DNA of 64,000 bases, from contig NC_089320.1 in assembly GCF_036669915.1 (NCBI RefSeq), positions 18,411,868-18,475,867 of the forward strand. The letters are read 5' to 3'. The translations under genes and the position numbers were made by a program. Positions 50,345 to 62,310 of this stretch are shown here, piece after piece (position 1 is the first letter of the stretch; the number at the start of each line of letters is the position of its first letter). This stretch comes from Pocillopora verrucosa (lineage: Eukaryota; Cnidaria; Anthozoa; Scleractinia; Pocilloporidae). A model generated the notes under the pieces. It searched no databases, was not told the DNA's origin, and saw nothing but the letters and a program-made list of their open reading frames with translations.

Positions 50345-51860
50345 GACTTCACTCGCACTTTTTTTAAAATTTTGACAGACTTTGAACTTTCACTACTACT
50401 GCCAGACTTTGACAGAGTTTTGAACGACTTTTAAGTACTACTACTTGACTTTGAACGATGATAAAAACCGTTTTTTATAATTATTTCTACTGCTAAACTT
50501 TGACAGAGTTTACAACCTACATCCTGTTAGACTTTGACAGAGTTTTGAACAACATTTTATTAGCTGTTAGACTATGAAAGAGTTTGAACAACCTTTTATT
50601 AGTACTGCTACTGCTTAACTTTGACAGTTTTTGGACAACTTTTTCTTAGCAATACTACATTGAGACTTGAATAGATTTTGTACTGACACCTTTTTATTAG
50701 TTCTACTGATTCTAAACTTGAATAGATTTTTTGAACTGAAAACATTTTATTAGTTCTACTGATTCTAAACTTGAATAGATTTTTTGAACTGAAAACATTT
50801 TATTAGTTCTACCACTGCTAAACTCGAATAGATTGTTTGAACTGACGACATTTTATTAGTTCTACTACTGCTAAACTCGAATAGATTGTTTGAACTGACG
50901 ACATTTTATTAGTTCTACTACTGCTAAACTCGAATAGATTGTTTGAACTGACAATATTTTATTAGTTCTACTACTGTTAAACTCGAATAGATTGTTGGAA
51001 CTGACAATATTTTATGAGTTCTACTACTGCTAAAGTCGAATAGATTGTTTGAACTGACGACATTATTAGTTCTGCTACTGCTAAACTTTGAACAACTTTT
51101 CCTAAACTAACAGATTTTCAAAATAACAGTTTTTTTTCTCAGTACCTCTAGTACCACACTTCAACAGATTTTAAAGCAACTTTTAGTCAGTACAACTAAA
51201 ATTAAACACTGAGAGACTTAAACAACTTTTTTTAGTACTCCTACTGCTAAACTTTGAAAGATTAACAAACTGACAGCTTTTTATAAGTGCTTCTACAACT
51301 AAACTTTGATAGAGTTTTGAACAAATTTTTATAAGCACTACTACTGTTAGACACTAAAAGAGTTTTGAACAACTTTTTTTAGTACTTCTGCAAGTAAACC
51401 TTTACAGATGTTCAAGCTGACAAGTTTTCTTAGTACTACTGCGACTGTTAATCTTGACAGATTTTCAAACCTACTTTCTGTTAGTTCTTCTATTGACTTC
51501 GATAGAGTTTTGAACAGCTATTTATGTGCAATTTACTACTATTAGACATTGAACGAGTTTTGAACTATTTTTAGTACTACTACTGCTAAACTTTGACAGA
51601 GTTTTGAACGACTTTTCAATTGCACTACTACTGTTAGGCTTTGACAGTTTTTTATTTCTATTACTGCACCGCTAGATACTGACAGAACTATAAAAAAATT
51701 CTATTAGTGTTACTAATGTCAGGCACTGACAGATTTTTACAACAATTTTTATCAGTACTATTACAGCTAGAGTTTCGCAGATTTTTAATTGACTTCTCAC
51801 TTGCACTACAGCTGCGAGAATTTAATAGCTTTCGACGAGTTTTTGTTTAGTACAACTACT
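50345..51860 (+). repeat. Minisatellite array, 53-bp unit
   Basis: The unit, roughly CTACTACTGCTAAACT followed by a GATAGATTGTTTGAACTGAC-like part and TTTTATTAG, is exactly 53 bp in the homogeneous centre (successive AACTCGA at 50821, 50874 and 50927). Towards both ends it is increasingly diverged. About 28 units. No unit is separated by unique spacers. Confidence 0.9.
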
Positions 51861-52254
51861 ACTATATTTGTGAACAAACTATTGCTAGAATGACATATCT
51901 TTGAATAATTAAATAAATTTTAAAACTACTCCAAAGAAAGTAAATGTTTTAGGATGTTTTGCTCTCTGTACGATAATCACGGAAAACCTTATTGACCTAC
52001 TCACTAATTACATGTAACACTTGAATAAAACACTTAAATAGCCTTGAAACTTGCTCTCACTTCTCTCTTCAATAATGGAATTCAAGCAACCTGCAAATAA
52101 ACAAACAAGAACGCAAGATGAACACAATAGAGCTAAAACTCTTAGTAGGGTGATAGCAATTAGAATCAAACACAATTGACAAGCTATTGTTTCTAGTAAC
52201 AATGGAAGAGCGAACCTATTTCTAGTGTAATTTTGCCATGTTCTTTTACCAAAA

Positions 52255-52380
52255 GCCTCTGTGGTCTAGCGGTAATGCACATTTACCAATTTAAATTAAA
52301 CGACGGCCGTATCCCCGCCGTCGTTTAATTTAAGTTGTTAAAGCATCTCCAAGGGGCGTAAGGCCCCGTTGGTCAGTTTT
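52255..52380 (+). ncRNA. tRNA-like Pol III unit with long hairpin, right copy
   Basis: An inverted partner of 49572-49698. It has GCCTCTG at the start and a perfect A-box match TGGTCTAGCGG (52262-52272). A 20-bp stem follows (52288-52307 with 52317-52336, loop CGTATCCCC), which can extend by TTTA/TAAA and TGC/GCA pairs. Then comes a T-arm-like GGGGCGTAAGGCCCC and TTTT at 52377-52380. Similarity to the left copy extends about 80 bp upstream of the unit. Confidence 0.5.
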
Positions 52381-52529
52381 CTTTTTTCTTTTAATCCTTA
52401 AAGGGTCAGAAATTGATTTTATTTTTAGAGCTCCAAGACTGTCTAAATTTTCCTTTTTTTGAAAAAAAATTCTCAATGCTCTTAAGAATGAATAAATTTC
52501 TGCTTCTTTTAAATAAAAGCTCTTCGGAA

Positions 52530-52605
52530 TTTAAAAATCAAACGACAAGAGCATATGGTTGTCGATCGAGCAAGCAACGTGCATTACCACCAGACCACAA
52601 TAGCG
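52530..52605 (-). repeat. Third, degenerate tRNA-like half
   Basis: On the - strand TGGTCTGGTGGTAATGCAC (A box, 52587-52597) is followed by a shorter hairpin with CGACAA/TTGTCG arms. The B-box-like part is not visible. It is probably an older member of the same family. Confidence 0.4.
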
Positions 52606-52609
52606 AATA

Positions 52610-55600
52610 AAAAAAGCAAAAGTAAACATACATAAGCGAAGAACGTCTTTGAGAAAATAAATCATTGAAATATAAAATGATTATCGTCATGCAGAGTTTT
52701 CTCTTTCGAAGGCAATCATACTTTTTTGTGAAGAGGTTTCGTTTGTTCCAAATTTCTCAGATAATAGTCACTTTTTTTAACTTTGTCTGCTGTAGGAGTT
52801 AAACTTCATTCTTGAGAAATTAGATAATGTCAACTACATAATCTTGAATTTATTTCAAGGGTAACTAGTTTGAAATTAAACATTTCTAATAACTTCTAGA
52901 AGTCTGTTTTATAAGCGTTCTGGATTATTTATCTTTATTTTTGGTGTTAAATGTTTCACTTGCAGAAGGTGTAGGTTTGTTCAGCAAAGATTTTGCGATT
53001 TAAAAATTCTTATTTTTTGTTAAACATTTCCGTCTCTTTTTAACAAATTAGTAATCAAGTTAAGAAAGGTCATCATTTCCAATCTGCACAGTTTGAGACA
53101 ACAGATATATTCTGTCTTCGATAGACAGATAGGCTGACAGACAAACAGAGCGCCAAAGGAACAATTAGAGATCTCTCCTGTGAGACTTGCATACAAAAGG
53201 GATACTGATTTTGAGACAATTATTTCAGCATTTTGTTGTTCCATTATCTATCATTAGTAAGATACAAAACATGTTTTTCAAATGCGTTCCTGTCGTGTAT
53301 TTGTTGATTAAAAAAAAATCCAATTCCACAAATAGAAACCAATTAAGTTCAGAAATTTTCCATTATTCGTACACCATATGGCTTCAAATCGTTCAAATTT
53401 TTATCAAAAATGCTACAAAGACATCGAAACATCAATATCATCTTTGTATGCTGATTTACAGCTATAGAGCGGAAGTAGCAGAATTATAATCTTTTCGATA
53501 AGGACTTTTTCCTAACCTCAAACACTTTTCCTAGACGCAGGCAACTCTTACTGAAGGCTAATTTTTAAATTAATCGAACTCCAGTTTTACTGCTCCAAGC
53601 ACGACTCCCCAATTCTCTTGTTTTATTGGGGTATGCTCAAAAGGAGACAAGTGGGTAGCAGTTGAAGCTCTTTCAGACAGAGAATGGTTGATGAAGTCCC
53701 TTCAGAAACGCACAGTTCACTGATAGATGGAAAAACTTTTATTTACGACAACATTTTTTTATGAACTTCCAGCAGATAAATCTTTATGAACCTGAAGACA
53801 TCCAAATTTTCTTCGAAAACTAGATGACAGATCTTTCAGTAGTCTCGTACATAAAACTTCGTTGATAATAGATTCGTTACTTAAAACAGATGCTGCCTTG
53901 GAGTGAAATCTCATTCTTAAAAAATTAAATAATATCTAGCTTAATTGAGTTCATACAGTTTTTCATTTGTTTGGAAGCACAAGTCAATTCTAGTTCTTTT
54001 TTATTTTATCAAATTTTCACTTTGTGCAGAGGAGCTTTTCAGTTAAAACTATATTTTTGTAAAAAATGTTTAATTTTCTGGTTAAAAAATCCCATTCAAT
54101 TTAGGAAATTTCCTTTTCATTTCAAAACCTTTTTGTTTTTGAATAAACAAAATAATCCACTTTCACTAAATAAAGCCTGCTGATCTATAGTAATTTATTT
54201 TCCAACTGATAAACTGAACTAGGAGAGGAGAACTTTGACTTTACCACACAATTTTGAGCATTAACATCCGCTGTTTGTGTCATAGTACAGCTCAAGGACT
54301 TAAGAAAAACGTTTTCTATAGCAATACCTCATTTTGAAAAGCATAGAAAGATATAAATAGGTATCCCTGTTGGTTCTTTATTTTTTTTTTTATAGTAGAC
54401 TTACAGAGGTAAGTTTCGGTAAAATTTTAGCTTTCCTGAATGTATCGTTTTCATAAATGATAAATAAATTGTAAAGGACCTTAATGGACAAGTTGAAAGA
54501 ATCAATTGCAACGTTATTGATTTTATTTGCAAATAAATACCGGAAGAAATAAAAGACCTAAAAAAATACCTTCGTTTTGTTCAGTGCACTTATATGATTT
54601 TATCCAAAACTGCTCGTTCTTTTAAAAAGTTTCTTGATGATGAATACATTATTTGAATCACAAGCCATCTAACGATGAAAATTTTTATGTAGCATTTTTA
54701 AATGTACAAGTCACCTCTATCGATGAAAAGCAAGTTTTTTTAATCGATCTAGACTTTACTCTCATATCACAGTTTTCTTGGGTTTGAAATAATGTATTTG
54801 ATTATTTATCTCTTGCGTCACCCGTGTTTCTTTGAAAAACTATGCTAGGATTTGTTCAACAACATTTTGAGTAACAACTGGTTAAACATTTGAGATTTCG
54901 AATGACAAGTACTTTTCATCTTTAGCAATGCTGTTTTGAGGTAAAAGGCTTTCTTTCTAGATAAAAAAAATTCTCTTTCACTCAGAAAGGTTTTTCCTCT
55001 GGAAAAAGGGCTCGGGCTTTGCTTAGCAATAATAAAAGAAATTCCAAAAAGCTTTACTATTGGATTCTTTTTACAGGGCATCTTAGATAAGAAAGATGTA
55101 AACTTGCTTTTGCTGCAAAAAGTGAAACACCAAATCGATGGTTTTTATATAAAAACTGTCTAAATAACAGTTCAAAACTCAAGATAATTGTTTCGACGAA
55201 GACGGCTTGGAGAGATACGTGTGAGAATGTTTCAGGCCCTCCCGAGAAAGATGATTATTGGAGGATACCAACCCCTAAGGGATGTCTGACGGAACTTAAG
55301 AAATTAAGGAGACTAATAAAGGTTTGTTCGCAAGAAAATCCTTCAATGCATCAGAAATCAAGCAAATTCCTTTGCTTCACTAGATTCGTTTGAAATTTTT
55401 CCTCGTTCATCAATTTCTCTTACTCGTTTGATCCTCATCAAAGCATTTTGATGACTTATTCATAACTACAAGCAGTTGCTTAGAATGAGGTGTCATTGAT
55501 TACAGATTAAGTTATATTCAAATGATGTCCTACGCAAGTAAATTTTGTAACAAAATTTTGCCTCTGATTATTAAGAGAAAAAATTTGAATCGCAACTTTT

Positions 55601-57260
55601 CTATTTATCGATTAAAATGCTAGTCTCTGTCATCGAAATACATCACAAATGAAGTTATTCCCTATTTAGAAAAGAATTTCACACGTAAGAAAATAACTCG
55701 TGTTCTTTTCTTGTTAAAAAGACGTTTGTACTTTTGAAGTCAATTTGAACATGCTGGTAAATCTTTAGATAGCTCTCATTATCTGTTTAGAGCAATTGAA
55801 TAATGTTAAATATTTACGTTTTGTATCATTTCTCTCTTTAAAATGCTTCATTTGATAGAGAACTATATCAACTTGGTCGATCAGAATACTGGATATGCAC
55901 TAAGCTTTGCGGTAGTTTGAAACGTAAATTGTCTGAGTTCAAACAATTTTCAGTTGTCGTTATTATTGACTAATTGGGAATGATTACGAGATTTAGAAAC
56001 TTTTCTTATGCATGAACTTTTTTCACTGGAAAATAACCTTTTAACTAGATGTATCTGCTCAATTTGTTTGCTAAGCCTTTCTTTCTATAACGGAAAACTG
56101 ATAGGTTACTTTTAAAAACAAAAATTTCTTTCTTTGAATTTTTTTGGCGCTGAAAAACGTTCCTCGAAAGTTGTCACATAAATTAACCTTCTAACACCCA
56201 GAAGTGATTAACATGAAACTTCTCGTAATATCCCTAAATTATCCAGCAAACATGTAATGAAAATACTGAAACTTATAAGTGAAAAGTTGTTATGCTGATC
56301 TAACACCAAATTCTTACAACTAATTTACAAGAAAATGAGTAGCAGCTGGAGGGGAGATTTAACAATCATATCTTTGGGGTTAAAGGATTAGAATGTGATT
56401 GAAAATAATGTTGGATTTCCACCTCTATATTTTCATAACAATTTGGAGTATTCTGCGAGCGTTTCAAGAACAGAGACATGACAAGAAATTAAGCTGACAT
56501 CATCAAAACATTTTGACCAGTCCGACTACAACTCTCATTGTAAAGGGTTACTTTGAAATATTAACATTACATGCATTATCAAATTGAAAATGACTTTTTT
56601 ACTGGCTTGATTTAAATGGTTTAATTTATAATTAGATATTGGAATGAATTCAAAACTTGATCCAATTAAACATTTAAAAAAGAAATGGAAAAAAACCTTT
56701 TTTGATAGTTTGGAAACTGAAAATTCCTACCTCAATGTTGAAAATGTTATTGAAAACTTAAATTAAATCGAATTGATCAAATTGTATGTTTCATATTGCT
56801 CTTATAGAAATACCTTATTTTACACAACTTATCGTTTTTATTTGTCCAGTGTTCTTTAATTTCTAATATTTAGTTAATCTTCTGAGCAAATCGACTAACT
56901 GTGGGTCAGCTAATTCTGAAGTGTGTGGTTTTAACTGCTCAATTTTTTTAAGCTGAGCCTTTCATTCTCGACTGAAAAATTTAATAGGTAATTTTTAAAA
57001 CTTAAAGAACGTTTTTCTTTAAATTTACCATTTTCATTACTTCTTTATTAATATTTCCTTGGAAACTTTTCCCACATTGAACAACGTAACTTTTCATGGT
57101 TATGATTTTTCACCTTTGCAATTTTGCAACAATATGGAATATTCCTCGAGTTCTAAAAAACAATACAAATAAAGCGACAGAGTCATTAGATGGAGTATTT
57201 TGGCGACGTTTTTAATTGCCCACGGATTGCTTGGGATAATTAGGAAAACAATGATTTTAA
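52610..57260. other. AT-rich gene-free stretch
   Basis: About 4.6 kb with only short frames and no clear repeats, splice-linked exons or RNA genes. Confidence 0.4.
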
Positions 57261-57268
57261 CAACTCAC

Positions 57269-60200
57269 AATTAGCTGAGTTCTCCGTCATCTTTCTGTTC
57301 GTTTCCCATTCCATTTACCCAGTCCTCTTTGAATTCCTCTCTTCATCCTCTTCTTTTGACAATGTAAATTAAATGAAAAAAATTTATTAATAACATATAA
57401 CGCATAGAAAAAGTGTTTGAAAAGATATGGCACAAAACACTTTATAACATAGCTAGTAAATTTGTCTAATCAAATTCAATTGCACGAGCGTGCTTCATAT
57501 TCCTAGTGTGCACACTCATGACGTCAGCAAACAAATCCCTCGAGAAAAAAATTTCCATCAGGTTGAAAATGGTATAAAACAATTGGTTCATACGTCAGCT
57601 GTGCGTTCATCGAGATATGAAGCACTTGGGAAGTTTGGAGAGCACTCAAGAAGCTAGAGTTGCTCTCGGCTACGCTTCGAGCTACTCTTACGCGTCTTTC
57701 GTGCTCTCCAAACCTCCCGCGTGCTTCATATCTCGATGGACACACGCTGAAGTATGAACCAATCGTTAATTTGTCACTATGACACTTCTATGATTTCTCT
57801 TTGACTCGGGTTCCTATAAAATTATAACATATTTGCATGTTTTTGGCTCTTTGCATGTTTCAAGGAAGCCTAAGAGAAAAAGGTTTTTTGTAATAAGTTC
57901 AATGAACGTGGAAGTTATATTTTTGATATAAATTGAGTTATCTGTTTAGAATGTAGCACTGTTAGAAATAAATAGAGTCGTGCTTGTCAAGTAGTATTGT
58001 AACGCAATGTACTACTGTAGGTAATCTATCATTGTAAGGTAATGTAATGTAATATTGCAACTTTATGTACTGCTGTTAAGAAATTCATGATGTGCAATGG
58101 AAAAAACGCGGAACAATTCGTCAAATAAGCCATATAGAGCTCCTTTAACCGGCTCCACTGGTGCTATTAGAGTTTTAGTAGCCTAACTTTAACTCATGTC
58201 AAGTTAAAGGTTCATTCGTCAAAAAATTTGAAGGAATTGGGCGGCTTTCCTAAAGTTTTACTCATGGAGCCCTTAAAGCCAAACCTGCAACAATTAATTC
58301 TCAAAAGGACTCGCAACTTAACCCTGACAAAGACCTGCTTAATAATCGATGAATATTTTAATATTAATTCGCAATATTCACTACATTTAGTCTTCTCTTC
58401 TATGAACGTACGCGTCTTTTATTTGAAAATTTCTTTAACTGGTTCAAACCATATTCGAGTGACATTTGTTCACTCCTTCAGTCTCTTCAAAAGAAACATA
58501 ATTATCAAACCGAGAAAGGTCCTCTTTGAAATTAAAGAATACGTAGATTACAAAATTATTTTAATTTTAGCGGTGCGAAACATTCGTTTGAAAAGGTGGA
58601 ACACAATTAGAAATGCAATTTACAATGGTGCGATTTTTAGGCTTTGTCTGTTTGCATAGTCTGGAGTTATCCTGAAGTACAACAGTAAAACATACAAAAA
58701 AAAAAAAAAAGAAACCGCCTGTAAAAATTACATAACACCAACTGAATGATTTCCAATAGACTAATCAATAGAAACATTCATTGAGTATTTTTAAAAGAAC
58801 TTATTTTCCCCCCAAAGAAACAGTTTTATTTCTCTTAACTTTTGTATATTGTTAATTTTTAGCTATAAGGTACCAAGTCAACGAGGAAGGGCAGGGAGTA
58901 CTGAAGGATTAAACTAAAGGGGGACTGGGCCATAGCATCCGGGCAATAATCTCAAAACTATCTGTTGACATTCATAACGGTAGAGGGTTCTTTGCGCTAG
59001 AGCCACGAGTTTTGATGGAAGTTTACTTATTGCAATCAGTATGAGACGTGGCATTTTTTTCCAGTTCGTCGTATTTGTCTCCAGACCTGATACAATCAAT
59101 AAATTTGACCCTCCTTTCCCGTTCCTCCAGCTCTCTTAGTCTATTCAGGTTGTCGCAGATTACTATACTAGCAAAACATCTTAGTGGATAACTTACGTTT
59201 GGCTGAGTTCTCCTACATCTATGTGTTTGTTTCCCATTTCAAGTTCTCTGTCCTTGTTTTCAATCCAACTTTTATTCCCTTCTCAGACTCTGCAAATCCA
59301 ATTATAGGTTAATTCAGTAAAATATCGAATGCCACTGAAAGACTAGGCGCGTCGAAAAGTAGTAATTAGTGGAACAACAGAAAAGAGAAGCGCATAGAAA
59401 AAAGTTTCTAAAAAGATGTTGTATTGACCATATAGTTTAGAATAGTCCAAGTAATGGCAAATTTAGTTGAGTATTTAATTTACTTTTTCAAGAATTGCTT
59501 TAAACTACTAGCAAATCATTAAATTGCTTAGATCTCTTACATTATGCAGATTCTGTTTTATTCCATCAACCTTGCAATTCTCCATGTCCATCGCAGTTTT
59601 AATTTCCATCAATCAATTCAGCAAGTAAATAAATACATCGACTAATTACTTCAAAAGAAAACTTCACCTTCGTCGAATAAGCTCTCTAATGTAACGTTAA
59701 TTTGTTGTTAGAGTCTCAATAGCCACGACGTTAAATGATGTAAGGTTTAGGGTTTACTAAATCGGTGATCTCCAGAGTTCGATTTTTAGTGTCATTCATG
59801 GTCTCACAAAATATCTCAACAGACTTGTAACAATCGATTGATGAACAGCGACACACTTAAAATCTATGCAGTTTTCCGTTCAGGTCTATTGTCGAAACGT
59901 AAGCAAAAACGTAAGTTACAACATAGTTTCAGTCACAAGCTGAAAAATCGTTGGTCGATTCTACCCTCTTCTTTTTCCGCTCTTGAGCCATTCGATTTCC
60001 GGCAGATTTTAGTTTTTATTCTATGCATGACGCTACCTCAGGAGAAAAGAAAAGAAAATGAAAAGAATAAATGCTAACCTTCTTTTAGATAGGTACTCGC
60101 AATAAATTAAAATGTATGTTTTTTTCGGTTCCGAAGTGAAAAATCATAGCGGATAATTCCTTAATACATGATCGCCTAACGATAATAGTTTAGGGCATAC

Positions 60201-60783
60201 CATAATGAGAAGTATGCCTTTTTCGTTTACCCATTTTCGAGACCTAAAATGATATCGAAATTAAGGGAATATTTGATTGACTAAACAGTAGCCACAATAG
60301 GTAGGTTAAATAGATTAAGTTTTTCTCTAACACCGTTGATTTGTGATCAACAGAAACAAGTGATTGATCCATCAAACCAAAAGCGCTGTAGGCTAAGAGA
60401 TTAAATCAGCAGTCCATTAAATCCAGGTTCACCTTTTTATTCCTATGAGTGATCAAGACAGAACTTCTCCTTACAATATTGATACAATATCAAGCAGGCA
60501 ATTGATGAGAAAAAATCAAAACGGGGATTTTTAGTTGTTCTAATACCAAATTCTCCGAGCTAACATCATGAGAATTGAATGGAAGACAGTAGGGAGAATT
60601 ATTAATAGGATCCTACGAGTGAAAGGGTTAGGCGTTCAAAGTAGATCAGACGCACAAGTGCAGCTACTCAATTCCTAATAAAAAATTGAATTACTGACCG
60701 TGTTGAACGTTGTCCAGTTTCTCTTTTCTTCCTCGAATTTCTTGTTTTGAGATGGTCTCATTCTAAGCTTGACCATGGTTGTG
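57269..60783 (-). ncRNA. Candidate spliced - strand transcript with repeated exon cassette
   Basis: Exon-like segments are 60783-60699 (acceptor CTTCAG, donor GTCAGT, ATG at 60776), 59289-59197 (acceptor TTTGCAG, donor GTAAGT) and about 57360-57269 (donor GTGAGT, acceptor lost). Joining the first two gives a 31-codon ORF starting MVKLRMRPS and then a stop. The latter two share the ending GGAGAACTCAGC with each other, and a GGGAAACGAAC-like core with the + strand cassette at 46319. A real transcript is not proven. Confidence 0.3.
57581..57764. repeat. Foldback (MITE-like) element
   Basis: Inverted arms of about 75 bp run from AATTGGTTCATAC to GAGAGCAC on the left, mirrored from GTGCTCTCC to GTATGAACCAAT on the right. 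Both contain ATCGAGATATGAAGCAC or its complement. The short frames across it are artefacts of the palindrome. Confidence 0.75.
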
Positions 60784-60789
60784 CTGAAG

Positions 60790-62124
60790 AGAGAACCAAA
60801 ATAGAAGATATAATTTAAATCAATTTCGAATACGAGTATACTTTTCTTTGATTATGTGCAGGTATTTCAGTTTATTGTGAATAATTTGACAGATTTCTCT
60901 GACAGTTCACCAGTACTAATTTAAACTATTCATATTTCTAGGTGGGGAAAAGAATTTTGGGGTTTAATTCTCTCGCCCAAGTACATAACACAGTGGCCCA
61001 GTCGGGGTTTAAACGGCTTCGATCCGACTTCGAACATGCGCAAGATATCCAGTGTTATACTAAACTTGAGATAAAACAGGAACTTTTTACATTCGCAGCA
61101 CAATTTTGAAAGAAGGGGACTCAAGTCCTCTGGTTTCCTAAAAAGATTTTACGTCAAAACGTTTTCACAATCACCCGTCTGGCTCTGCGGCGGTGGTTGG
61201 GCGTCAGGGAAGCAGCGAGAGTGTTTACAACAAATCTAATTTTGACAAACTGAACGCATAAGTGACTGTATGTAGAATAAGAACGAGTATAGATATAAAA
61301 AGCGATAATAACTGCACATGTCATCAATAAACTAACTTCAAAGTAAACATTTCTCACAGTTGCTCCAAAAAATCGCATTTTCAATAAGGACTGTCATGGC
61401 AGCTGTAGTTAGGAAGTCGTCTTATTCTGTACCGTGTATGATATGCTTTTCTGTAATTTAAAATTAATAGTATCGAAGCCAACGGCGAGACACTACCTAT
61501 TTTTAAATATGTATTTACTCTTAAGTTATGTACCTCAGGAAAACTCGAGACAAAATGACTTCCATCAACCCTCGACGTCGAATTTGAGCCACACTACTCA
61601 GCAACTTCGAACGAAGAAACGCACGCTGAGCTCGACAGAACGGACCATACTGTATCTGAGGTTATAAAGTGGAAGTGATGTGTTTTGTGGCCCCAGAAAA
61701 GCTGCAAAAGATGCTGAACTTCTTTTACTCTTTCCACGTGCAAGACTGATCGCAAATATGGATATAAGCTGTTGAAAATTATTTGTAATTCAAATGAGTT
61801 TACCGACTTTGAAAGGCGAACCGAAAAGTGTCGAATAGCCCTTCGGTTACTGCCGTTCAATAATAAAACGAAATGGGATGGCCTGATGACGGCTCATTTC
61901 GAACTAGGTAAATGTCGAAAAATGTAAATATCGCCGTGGAAGCACTAGGTAAAACTCAAATGAAATAAAAGCTTGAAAAAAATAAATACGAAACGAATAA
62001 ATTAAAAATATTCCTTCATTAATCAAGGGACTAATTTTTAAAACTTGCCAGAGTTGCCATGTTGTATACCTCTATCAAACAAGCAGAAAACGGACTTTTT
62101 TTTTACTTTTTGAAAGTGAAGTTA
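60790..62124. other. Stretch without a recognised gene
   Basis: Two - strand frames (61154-61384, with one hydrophobic segment, and 61594-61860) are open for 76 and 88 codons, but resemble nothing I know and lack supporting context. Confidence 0.35.
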
Positions 62125-62310
62125 TAAATGTTTGTTCGCAGTCGGAGCGAGTGAAGAGGGGCTAACTCTCGAAACGTCAGCCTAGACACTCTTTACGGTG
62201 GCCAATTTACGTTATCAACCCAGTTCATAAAACCGAATTATCTTGATATTCTCCCCCTACTGACGCAGCACCGTAGTTCCTCTAGAAACGTATCCCCTTC
62301 ATTCATATGT
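62125..62310 (+). mobile_element. Degenerate Penelope-like-element terminus
   Basis: Contains CTCTCGAAACGTCAG (CGAAACGTC at 62170-62178), CTTTACGGTGGCCAATTTAC, a GACGCAGCACCG block and a TCTAGAAAC end. It matches 7295-7460. The hammerhead-like first core is degenerate (GAGTGAAGA). Confidence 0.55.

Noticed and set aside
50345..51860. A CRISPR-like array
   Set aside because: The 53-bp units are contiguous and diverge gradually, with no unique spacers, and the context is an animal genome. It is a minisatellite.
58228..58659. 143-codon open frame on the + strand
   Set aside because: It is the longest frame in the right part, but shows no family resemblance, no splice-linked partner and AT-driven composition. 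Chance is the best explanation.
61154..61384. Small membrane protein on the - strand
   Set aside because: One hydrophobic stretch in a 76-codon frame is weak evidence, and no promoter, homologue or splice context supports it.
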